From Sutcliffiella tianshenii (lineage in GTDB: Bacteria; Bacillota; Bacilli; Bacillales; Bacillaceae_I), in NCBI RefSeq assembly GCF_016908565.1, contig NZ_JAFBED010000004.1:243798-307797 (forward strand): DNA of 64,000 nt, written 5' to 3'. The translations under genes were made by a program, and so were the position numbers. This document shows positions 57,428 through 64,000 of the stretch, in pieces (the first letter of the stretch is position 1; each line of letters opens with the position of its first letter). Below the pieces are notes generated by a model. The model searched no databases and was not told the DNA's origin. It saw only the letters and a list, made by a program, of their open reading frames with translations.

Positions 57428-58171
57428 TTAGCGGTTTGGGACCATGGTGTTGATGAGGTCTTTGATTTCGGAGTTGATGTCGTCGACTGGTCCTCCGCCT
57501 CGCAGGTCGTTGTCTAGTTGTCGCACTGTATGAAATGTTCCGTCGTCAACTACGACGCGACAGTCTTTTCCGTTGACTAGTGGTTGGACTGCCTTCTGTA
57601 CGTCTCTGGATAATTTCTTCTCGTTCACGTCTTTATCTGGCTCTACAGCGATCAATATGTCGTCCCCATAGGTGACGGCACGGGCGTTTTTCACGCCATT
57701 CACTTTGGTGGCGCTATTGGAAAGCTTTTCAGTAAGGCGTCCATTATAGTTGTTATAATAGGACGGATTTGCTATATTTCTGACTCCGTCTAGCTGCCCG
57801 TGGTAATTTTTGTCGCTGCGGCTGAATAGACGTTCGTGGTCATATCGCTGTCCTTTGTTTGTCGCAGGAGAAGCTGTACGACGATTATTGTTGTCGTTGT
57901 TGCCACGCTCTCCATACACGACAGCACGATCCATGATCTCGTTCAGCGGACCGTCGTTGTCGTCCATGATGCGGGCGTTTCCTTGTTCTTTTTCTGTTTC
58001 AGGGCGGTTACGGTCATTGTTTACATTCGGGTTATGCTCACTGGTGTAATAACCCATCGGGCTTGTTTCTTCATAGTACCTGTTATCAGCGGCACTGTTT
58101 CCGCCGCCGCATCCTGTCAGTCCCCCTAGCAGGAATGCCGCTGATGTTACCGTTAAGACAGACTTCCTCAA
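57428..58171 (-). CDS. YhcN/YlaJ-family sporulation lipoprotein
   Basis: A 247-residue lipoprotein. The signal peptide ends in the lipobox LTGC (Cys21), followed by GGGNSAADN. Residues ~30-125 are low-complexity and rich in Asn, Arg, Asp and Tyr. The YhcN/YlaJ domain covers ~130-245 (NSATKVNGVKNARAVTYGDDI, EPDKDVNEKKLSRDV). Relatives are made in the forespore and found in spore membranes or coat; the exact role is unclear. The TTG start at 58171 is 8 bases after AGGGGG, and that ribosome binding site lies inside the 3' arm of the terminator hairpin of nadE. Confidence 0.87.
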   Translation of the reverse strand: MRKSVLTVTSAAFLLGGLTGCGGGNSAADNRYYEETSPMGYYTSEHNPNVNNDRNRPETEKEQGNARIMDDNDGPLNEIMDRAVVYGERGNNDNNNRRTASPATNKGQRYDHERLFSRSDKNYHGQLDGVRNIANPSYYNNYNGRLTEKLSNSATKVNGVKNARAVTYGDDILIAVEPDKDVNEKKLSRDVQKAVQPLVNGKDCRVVVDDGTFHTVRQLDNDLRGGGPVDDINSEIKDLINTMVPNR

Positions 58172-58174
58172 TGT

Positions 58175-58239
58175 AAAAACCCCCTAACCAGTCAGTTGAG
58201 TACATAGTGTACTCCCTCTTAGCTTGACTGATTAGGGGG
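58175..58239 (-). terminator. nadE terminator that embeds the next ribosome binding site
   Basis: Outer arms 58180-58194 and 58225-58239 pair over 15 bp with one G-U; inner arms GAGTACA/TGTACTC (58198-58204/58208-58214) pair over 7 bp; TTTTT follows on the minus strand. AGGGGG of the outer 3' arm is the ribosome binding site of the lipoprotein gene. Confidence 0.88.
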
Positions 58240-58269
58240 TGTTTTATTTTGTCAGTTCCCTCCAACTGC

Positions 58270-59010
58270 TTAAAATTTTGGAGGAGCAGCTGCCAATTGA
58301 CGTTTATGTTCTGTGCGTTTGTGCATCGAATCGATGATCGCTTTGTCTTTTTCAGGAATCTGTCCGCCTTTAAGATAGCTGTCGATCATGTTGTAGGTTG
58401 TACCCATTTCATTTTCATCTGTTTGACCTTCCCAGAGACCTGCACTTGGCGGCTTGTTGATGATCGAATCCGGTACGCCAAGGACTTTTGCCATCTCGCG
58501 AACCTCACCTTTTGTAAAATGGACGAGTGGCACCAAGTCTACCCCGCCATCGCCATACTTTGTGAAATATCCTGTATGCCATTCGGCTGCATTATCAGTT
58601 CCAACTACAAGATAGCCATAGTTATTTGCAACAGCATAGAGTGTGGTCATTCTGAGGCGTGCACGGGTATTGGCATCGCCCAGTCTTGCTGTCTCCTCAT
58701 TCCATTCTCCTTTTTCCTTCAATTGCCTTTCCATTTCGGAAAAAAGGACGGTATGGGTTTCGGACAGATCGATGGTGGTGTGGCTGATTCCGCAGCTTTC
58801 GATAACTTCTAGCGCATACTCCTGATCTTTCGGGTCACTTTTACAAGGCATGATGACACCAAGTGAGTTTTCAGGGAATGCCCTTTTGATAAGATGCGCG
58901 ACGACCGCCGAGTCGATTCCCCCGCTTACGCCTACAATTGCACCGTTAAGCCCTGCATCATTGACTTTCTCTTGAATCCACTGAACTAATTTAGAAATTT
59001 TTTCTTCCAT
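58270..59010 (-). CDS. nadE: NH3-dependent NAD+ synthetase
   Basis: A 246-residue ATP-pyrophosphatase that converts nicotinate adenine dinucleotide to NAD using ammonia. The PP-loop is VGVSGGIDSAVVAHL (~27-41). Conserved parts include ARLRMTTLYAVANNYGYLVVGTDNAAEWHTGYFTKYGDGG (abridged; ~117-155, with the Mg and substrate residues) and KPPSAGLWEGQTDENEMG near 188. It is about 25 residues shorter than the 272-residue B. subtilis enzyme as I remember it, nearer to the short clostridial or archaeal forms. It is not an operon partner of nadABC but lies close to them. Confidence 0.93.
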   Translation of the reverse strand: MEEKISKLVQWIQEKVNDAGLNGAIVGVSGGIDSAVVAHLIKRAFPENSLGVIMPCKSDPKDQEYALEVIESCGISHTTIDLSETHTVLFSEMERQLKEKGEWNEETARLGDANTRARLRMTTLYAVANNYGYLVVGTDNAAEWHTGYFTKYGDGGVDLVPLVHFTKGEVREMAKVLGVPDSIINKPPSAGLWEGQTDENEMGTTYNMIDSYLKGGQIPEKDKAIIDSMHKRTEHKRQLAAAPPKF

Positions 59011-59041
59011 TACGTAATCTTCCCTCCAAATGACATATTCA

Positions 59042-60016
59042 TTATTGTATCATGTTGTTATAATTCGTCAAAAATTGTTTGCGTAGATTCCAGCTGCTTA
59101 TAAAAAAGGAAAGGTTGGTAAAGCTTTTGGGCATGGTGTGGTTATGCACAGTTTCCGAGAACTGATTTCCCTCCCGAAGAATATCCATCGGAAAGGTCAG
59201 GGCAATCCAAAACCATGGGTGTTTAAAATAGTGTTGAAATAACGGGATTTGAAAAAACTTTTTCTTATCCCATTTGATGAACGGCAGTATCCGGCTTGCG
59301 TATTGCACATCATCCCATTCCGATCTGCCGATTGAAACCAGGTCGTAATCAATTAAATACGTCTTATTATCCGTACTTTTCACGAAATTATGACTGGCGA
59401 CATCCCCATGAAGAACCACTTCAAGCGATTTCTTCATCGTAAGATCGGCCATCTTTAATTGCTCCAGCGACGCTCTGCTATAGTATACAATTTCACTAAT
59501 TGCAGCGGGGTTAAACCATTGAGTCAATATTGGAAGATTTTGTTCGAATTTTTCTACTCGCGCCTTCCATTTTACCAACAATTTCTCCCTTTTCAGAAAC
59601 GAGCTGAGAACCGGTATAAGCTCTGCGGAATGTTGATGGAATGACTTCAGAACTTCCACTCCATCCAATCTGTCCTCTTCCCTTAAAAAAGAAAATGGCC
59701 GTTTTGATGGAATATATCTCGTCATCGTCCAGACCAGCTGTCCTTCAAACATATAAAAAAGTCCATTAGGAAGCTCCATATACTCCATACCATTGATAAA
59801 CCCATTCTCTTTAAGGAGCTGATTCAAGACAATGCTGGACTGGGCAGATTGAAATTCCCCCATCCCTTTTAATATGAACGTGCCTTCATCCGTTTGTACT
59901 TTATATAGATTTTCCTTTATTTGAGTACAGGATTGTATCCTTTTATCCTGAAAAAGACGGAAGAAAAGACGATTTCGCATGAAATCGTCTTTAAAATAGC
60001 TATTTTCAAGCTTCAT
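59042..60016 (-). CDS. CotS/YutH-like phosphotransferase-fold spore protein
   Basis: A 324-residue member of the aminoglycoside phosphotransferase/kinase superfamily resembling spore coat proteins CotS, YutH and YsxE. The N-lobe strand ENLYKVQTDEGTFILKGM holds the ATP-site lysine. The catalytic loop is VVLHGDVASHNF (HGD plus N), and the metal-binding aspartate is in TYLIDYDLVSIG. The start is uncertain. ATG codons at 60019 and 60016 overlap the end of safA. A third, at 59980, lies in the loop of a perfect hairpin. None has a good ribosome binding site, so coupling to safA is likely. Role in the spore coat inferred from family and neighbour. Confidence 0.78.
   Translation of the reverse strand: MKLENSYFKDDFMRNRLFFRLFQDKRIQSCTQIKENLYKVQTDEGTFILKGMGEFQSAQSSIVLNQLLKENGFINGMEYMELPNGLFYMFEGQLVWTMTRYIPSKRPFSFLREEDRLDGVEVLKSFHQHSAELIPVLSSFLKREKLLVKWKARVEKFEQNLPILTQWFNPAAISEIVYYSRASLEQLKMADLTMKKSLEVVLHGDVASHNFVKSTDNKTYLIDYDLVSIGRSEWDDVQYASRILPFIKWDKKKFFQIPLFQHYFKHPWFWIALTFPMDILREGNQFSETVHNHTMPKSFTNLSFFISSWNLRKQFLTNYNNMIQ
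59960..59992 (-). terminator. Hairpin at the safA end, inside the next gene's start region
   Basis: AAAGACGATTTC pairs exactly with GAAATCGTCTTT over 12 bp around a four-base loop, followed by TTCTTCC on the minus strand, 14 bases after the safA stop. It looks like a terminator or a translational switch. Confidence 0.68.
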
Positions 60017-61430
60017 CATCAGTATCCGGCCCGTCAAAGTCGGATTCATTATTGCGGAAATCCTCCTCATTGGAAGGTCCATATCCGTAGCCCTGTGGTC
60101 CATAGTATCCAGGATACTGCATTCCGTACGGTGCTTGCGGGTAACCATATGGAATCTGCGATCTATAGCCCATTGCCTGTTGGGAAGCACCCCATCCAGA
60201 TTCGCTATCATCAGAGGCTCCTGCTAATTGCTGCCCTTGCCCCATGCCTTGAGGGAATCCACCCATCGGACCAAAGCCTGAACCTGGCGCTACCGGTGAA
60301 ACAGGATAGCACGGATATCCTCCGCCCCAAGGTCCTCCACCCCATGGCCCCATCGGCATTCCTTGTGGCATCATCCCTGGCATCATTCCTTGACCCATCG
60401 GCATTCCCTGCATTGGCATTCCCTGCATCGGCATCATTCCAGGCATCCCTTGCATTTCTGGCATCTGTCCGCCCATCTGATCTTGTACTCCCGCCACTTG
60501 TGAAGGATCCATTTGCTGCTGCCCCATTTGAGGCATTTGCCCCATCTGTTGAAGCTGCTGCATTTGACCCATATCCCAATCCGGTGACTCTTCCATCATT
60601 CCTTGGGCCATCGGCATTCCCTGCATATCCGGCATCATTCCAGGCATCATTTGAGGCATCATCCCTGGCATCATCCCTTGACCCATAGGCATTCCTTGTG
60701 GCATCATTCCAGGCATCATACCCTGCCCCATCGGCATTCCTTGTGGCATCATTCCAAATCCTCCGTGATGTCCATGATGATAAGGTGGACATGGTGGACA
60801 TAACCCTGAACCTGGGAGAATCGGGGAAACCGGATAACAGAATTCCGGCTGCATCTGTGGAGCTTGAGCTTGCGGTGGTGATTCAACACCCATAACTTGC
60901 GGCTCAGGACTTTCCGGACTTTCCTCCTGAGGAGCAGAAGGCATCTTTGGCATTTTTGGCATTTCTGGCATCTTTGGCATTTCTGGCGTCTTTGGCATTT
61001 TAGGCATCTGATTGATTGGCACATTGATATTATAATTGTTGATGTCAATTTCAGGGAAATACGGCTTCAATTGAGGCATTTTAGGAACATAAGGTGTTTT
61101 TGGTGCCTCTTTGATCTGCTCTTCTTTTACTGCCGGCTTTTTCGGCATTTCCTTGTATGGGTGTTGAGCCTTCGGGGCTTCTTTTACACCCATCGTCTTA
61201 GGTGCTTCTTTTACGCCCATTGTTTTAGGCGCTTCTTTTGTCACACCCATAACCTGGCTTTCTTTTTTTACGGCTACACCTGCCATTGGCACTTTTATTT
61301 TCATTCCGGGCATAATCATGTCAGGATTGCTTAATTGTGAATTCGCTTGTTTAAGCTGATCGAAATTCACATTATATTTCTGTGCAATCTTCCACAATGT
61401 ATCCCCTTTTTGTACGATATGGATTTTCAA
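60006..61430 (-). CDS. safA: Spore coat assembly protein SafA
   Basis: The morphogenetic protein that organises the inner coat at the spore surface. The N-terminal LysM domain (KIHIVQKGDTLWKIAQKYNV to GMKIKVP, residues 2-46) anchors it to the cortex. A Lys/Pro/Glu-rich section with repeated KEAPKTMGVKEAPK follows to ~150, then short PKMPEMPKMP repeats. A long Met-Gly-Pro-Gln-rich C-terminal half has units such as MPMGQGMMPGMMPQG. Total 474 residues. The TTG at 61430 follows AAGGAGGG by 7 bases. It lies downstream of nadA, as in B. subtilis. Confidence 0.93.
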   Translation of the reverse strand: MKIHIVQKGDTLWKIAQKYNVNFDQLKQANSQLSNPDMIMPGMKIKVPMAGVAVKKESQVMGVTKEAPKTMGVKEAPKTMGVKEAPKAQHPYKEMPKKPAVKEEQIKEAPKTPYVPKMPQLKPYFPEIDINNYNINVPINQMPKMPKTPEMPKMPEMPKMPKMPSAPQEESPESPEPQVMGVESPPQAQAPQMQPEFCYPVSPILPGSGLCPPCPPYHHGHHGGFGMMPQGMPMGQGMMPGMMPQGMPMGQGMMPGMMPQMMPGMMPDMQGMPMAQGMMEESPDWDMGQMQQLQQMGQMPQMGQQQMDPSQVAGVQDQMGGQMPEMQGMPGMMPMQGMPMQGMPMGQGMMPGMMPQGMPMGPWGGGPWGGGYPCYPVSPVAPGSGFGPMGGFPQGMGQGQQLAGASDDSESGWGASQQAMGYRSQIPYGYPQAPYGMQYPGYYGPQGYGYGPSNEEDFRNNESDFDGPDTDDEA

Positions 61431-61534
61431 GGGTTTTCCCTCCTTAGCAAAGTCTTTACAGTCTATGTGTCGAGTGGGCATTTTGCCACTATTCTTCACA
61501 TCAACTTATGCTTAAAAGAGAAAATATATGATAA

Positions 61535-61575
61535 AAAAGAGGGACATCCAACTAAATAGTTTGGATGTCCCTTCT
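61535..61575 (-). terminator. Terminator after nadA
   Basis: GGGACATCCAAA pairs with TTGGATGTCCC, followed by CTCTTTTTTAT on the minus strand. Confidence 0.9.
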
Positions 61576-61579
61576 ATCA

Positions 61580-62683
61580 TCAAGCATTCGCGAGCATTCT
61601 TTCCAGGGCAAAGACAGCGTTCTTTGCCACGGCATCTTCTACAGAGATTCTGTTAATCACGTTTCCTTCTTCTATCGATTCAAGCGCCCATAATAGATGC
61701 GGCAGATCAATCCTGTTCATCGTCAAGCAGGGACACATATTGGGATTCAGAGACACTATCTCCTTATCCTGATGCGCTTGAATGATTCTGTTCACTAGGT
61801 TCATTTCGGTACCGATTGCCCATTTGCTTCCGGATGGCGCTCCATTGATCATATCGATGATGTATTTCGTGCTACCTGCAAGGTCGCTCTGCTCCACCAC
61901 TTCCCTTGTACATTCCGGATGTACGATAATCGACATATCAGGCTTCTCAGTTCTAATCTGCCTGATATTATCGACCGTAAATTTCTCATGGACGGAGCAA
62001 TGACCTTTCCAAAGTATCACTTTCACAGTCGATGGATCTCCTGAAAATTCCAGTTCGTCGGTGATCGGATTCCATACAGCCATTTCTTCAAGTGGTATCC
62101 CTAAATCAAAAGCGGTATTTCTTCCAAGGTGCTGATCAGGTAAAAAGAGGATCCTTTCCTTTTGGGTGAATGCCCAGCTTACCATCTTGTGCGCGTTTGA
62201 AGAGGTCACAGTAGCTCCCCCTCTTTCTCCACAGAACGCCTTGATTGCAGCTGTTGAATTCACATAGGTCAGGGGAAGCATCGTATCCCCGAAAATCTGT
62301 TGAAGCTTTTCCCAAGCCCGCTCTGTCTGATGAATATCTGCCATATCTGCCATCGAACAGCCTGCACGCAAATCAGGCAGGATCACCACCTGATTTTCTT
62401 TTGTAAGGATATCGGCAGTTTCAGCCATGAAATGAACGCCGCAGAACACAATGAAAGAAGCGGTCGTATTGGCTGCAGCCTGGGCCAACTGCAAGGAATC
62501 TCCGGTAGCATCTGCAAATTCGATCACTTCATCCTTTTGATAATGGTGACCCGGAATGAACAGATCTGCCCCAAGCTTCCGTTTGATCTCAAGCACTCTT
62601 TCTCTCATTTCCTCTCTCGACATATCCAGATAGCGAGAGGGAAGCATCTTATTGTCTTTTTTCATTAAGTCCAGGATATTCAC
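61580..62683 (-). CDS. nadA: Quinolinate synthase NadA
   Basis: Condenses iminoaspartate with dihydroxyacetone phosphate to quinolinate using a 4Fe-4S cluster. The 367-residue protein has [34 protein letters not shown] [15 protein letters not shown] (~81-95) with a cluster cysteine, and [28 protein letters not shown] follows, and near the C-terminus [19 protein letters not shown] supplies another cluster cysteine. The GTG at 62683 gives the usual start; an ATG two codons upstream overlaps the AAGGGG site. It forms an operon with nadC and nadB. Confidence 0.97.
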   Translation of the reverse strand: MNILDLMKKDNKMLPSRYLDMSREEMRERVLEIKRKLGADLFIPGHHYQKDEVIEFADATGDSLQLAQAAANTTASFIVFCGVHFMAETADILTKENQVVILPDLRAGCSMADMADIHQTERAWEKLQQIFGDTMLPLTYVNSTAAIKAFCGERGGATVTSSNAHKMVSWAFTQKERILFLPDQHLGRNTAFDLGIPLEEMAVWNPITDELEFSGDPSTVKVILWKGHCSVHEKFTVDNIRQIRTEKPDMSIIVHPECTREVVEQSDLAGSTKYIIDMINGAPSGSKWAIGTEMNLVNRIIQAHQDKEIVSLNPNMCPCLTMNRIDLPHLLWALESIEEGNVINRISVEDAVAKNAVFALERMLANA

Positions 62684-62737
62684 GTACATCTTCCCCTTCT
62701 ATTTTCGGCTCTTTTCGCAAAAGTTTCTAATAGAGCT

Positions 62738-63577
62738 TTATTTTTTCATTCCAACGTTAAAGCTTATATCCAACGAGCGTGCAGAATGGGTGATAAAGCC
62801 CAAGGATATATAATCGACGCCGGTATTCCGGAAGCCTGCCAGGTTTTCAAGTGTGATTCCCCCTGAGGCTTCAGTCACGATTCCGGCCGGTACATATGGA
62901 ATGAACTCCTGGATCTCATCAGGTGTCCGATTATCAAACATGATGATATCCGCTCCGGCATTGACCGCCTCGATGACTTGTTCCTTTGTCTCCGTCTCCA
63001 CTTCGATTTTGACCATGTGCCCTATATGTTGACGCGCCCGATGCACCGCCTCCGTAATGGAGCCCGCGAATTCAATATGGTTATCCTTGATCATGACACC
63101 ATCATATAGGCCATAGCGGTGATTAGAACCGCCTCCGCAGACAACAGCATGCTTTTCGAGCATCCTTAGTCCTGGCGTCGTTTTTCTTGTATCACATATT
63201 TTTGTGGTGTCACTGTCAAGCAGATCCACGGCCTTTCTTGTCAAGGTCGCAATTCCACTTAGCCGCTGCAGGAGATTCAGCACGACACGTTCCCCGCTTA
63301 AAAGCACTCGCATTTTCCCATGGACGGTTGCGATCGTTTCTCCTTTTTCGATAGGCTCTCCATCTTTTTTATTCAAAGTGACAGAAGTCCCTGGATCCAT
63401 AAGATTAAATGCTTCATTTAAAATGGCCTCCCCTACAAAGATTCCATTTTCCTTTGCGATGAATTGACCGGAACCGAGCGCATCCTTGTCAAAGAGAGCT
63501 TCTGATGTCAGATCCCTGTCTCCAATGTCCTCTTTAAAGAAATCACGCAACATGCTCTGCAATTTAAACTGATTCAA
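62738..63577 (-). CDS. nadC: Quinolinate phosphoribosyltransferase NadC
   Basis: Converts quinolinate and PRPP to nicotinate mononucleotide with release of CO2. The 279-residue enzyme has EDIGDRDLTSEALFD near the N-terminus and RVVLNLLQRLSGIATLTRK (~98-116). The phosphate-binding part is CDTRKTTPGLRMLEKHAVVCGGG (positions ~132-154, shown in part). GGSNHRYGLYDGVMIKDNH and C-terminal VTEASGGITLENLAGF complete the active site. The TTG start at 63577 follows AAAGGAGAGG. nadB lies 14 bases upstream. Confidence 0.97.
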   Translation of the reverse strand: MNQFKLQSMLRDFFKEDIGDRDLTSEALFDKDALGSGQFIAKENGIFVGEAILNEAFNLMDPGTSVTLNKKDGEPIEKGETIATVHGKMRVLLSGERVVLNLLQRLSGIATLTRKAVDLLDSDTTKICDTRKTTPGLRMLEKHAVVCGGGSNHRYGLYDGVMIKDNHIEFAGSITEAVHRARQHIGHMVKIEVETETKEQVIEAVNAGADIIMFDNRTPDEIQEFIPYVPAGIVTEASGGITLENLAGFRNTGVDYISLGFITHSARSLDISFNVGMKK

Positions 63578-63591
63578 TACTTTCCTCTCCT

Positions 63592-64000
63592 TTACACAAG
63601 CAGCTTTATTTTTTCTTGATGATCTATCCTTTTTTGAAGCCAGCCTTTCTTCAACTCAGGGAAATCAGAGCGGAAATGGGCGCCCCTGCTTTCTTCCCTT
63701 TTTAATGCTGACGAAGCTATCAGATGACCGATCTGCAACATAAGGATACGTTCGATTTCTTCTGAGGACAGACTCATTTCCAATCGCTCCAGCTCCTGCC
63801 AATAAGGCTCATATGTTTCAACCCACCGTTTCAGTTCCTGAAGGCCGTCTGCATGCCGGACTATACCTGCATGCTTCATCATCATTGCCTGCAGCTCCCT
63901 TTTAGCAGGAAGCGGACCTAATGTTTTGGTGCATTCATAATGTGTAGATGTTTTTTCTTCTTTTGGTTCAAGCGAGTTTTCCTTAGGTTTCATTAATATA
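63592..64000 (-). CDS. nadB: L-aspartate oxidase NadB, C-terminal part
   Basis: The 3' end of a gene that starts beyond the right edge of the window; the reading frame is open up to 64000. The 135 visible residues form the helical C-terminal domain of succinate dehydrogenase/aspartate oxidase-type flavoproteins, with MMMKHAGIVRHADGLQELK and the family end SSALKREESRGAHFRSDFPE. NadB oxidises aspartate to iminoaspartate for NadA. It heads the nadB-nadC-nadA transcript. The ATG at 63993 is internal, not a start. Confidence 0.9.
   Translation of the reverse strand, partial: ILMKPKENSLEPKEEKTSTHYECTKTLGPLPAKRELQAMMMKHAGIVRHADGLQELKRWVETYEPYWQELERLEMSLSSEEIERILMLQIGHLIASSALKREESRGAHFRSDFPELKKGWLQKRIDHQEKIKLLV

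Noticed and set aside
60211..60801. A 196-codon frame inside safA rich in Asn, Asp and Ala
   Set aside because: Same strand, other phase of the Met-Gly-Pro repeats of safA; a by-product of repeat composition.

Overview
This window is a chromosomal segment of a spore-forming Firmicute of the family Bacillaceae. Most genes lie on the minus strand in an order that, from memory, matches the yrr/yrv/yrb region of Bacillus subtilis: trmR, mltG, yrzB, ruvX, ireB, alaS, yrrI, yrrD, recD2, yrrB, mnmA, a cysteine desulfurase, cymR, rarA, tcdA, 6S RNA, aspS, hisS, an amidase, dtd, relA, apt, recJ, secDF, comN, spoVB, yajC, tgt, queA, ruvB, ruvA, bofC, safA, nadA, nadC, nadB. Sporulation genes (spoVB, bofC, safA, an RsfA-like regulator, a YhcN-type lipoprotein, a CotS/YutH-like kinase) confirm an endospore former. 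I cannot fix the genus. There are no rRNA or tRNA genes, CRISPR arrays, phage genes or recognisable transposases.

Layout. 1-7254 is housekeeping (cell wall, NO sensing, alanyl-tRNA synthetase behind a T-box). 7312-19872 is the accessory part: a self-contained cluster for reductive pyrimidine degradation. It holds beta-ureidopropionase, PreT and PreA (dihydropyrimidine dehydrogenase), dihydropyrimidinase, an NCS1 permease, two small unknown proteins, a PucR-type regulator, a 52-bp tandem repeat array, a CoA-acylating (methyl)malonate-semialdehyde dehydrogenase and an omega-amino-acid aminotransferase. Together these would take uracil or thymine through beta-alanine or beta-aminoisobutyrate to acetyl-CoA or propionyl-CoA. 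20094-35619 covers DNA repair, tRNA thiolation and sulfur metabolism, 6S RNA, and aspS-hisS behind a histidine T-box. 36046-48883 covers a cell-wall amidase, D-aminoacyl-tRNA deacylase, stringent response, purine salvage, RecJ, cation efflux and SecDF. 49041-57025 covers SpoVB, queuosine synthesis (tgt, queA), YajC, RuvAB and BofC. 57428-64000 combines spore-coat or lipoprotein genes with NAD synthesis (nadE, nadA, nadC, partial nadB).

Non-coding content is rich. I see two T-boxes with clear sigma-A promoters, a 6S RNA, many intrinsic terminators, and four copies of a ~125-bp dispersed element whose stems show compensatory changes between copies. There is also a short GGGGTCTGACCC-type palindrome in four places, two of them forming an inverted pair in a G/T-rich gap. 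In addition, a terminator hairpin contains the ribosome binding site of the next gene, and a perfect hairpin sits across the start region of the gene after safA. Starts were chosen by Shine-Dalgarno spacing; many are TTG or GTG.
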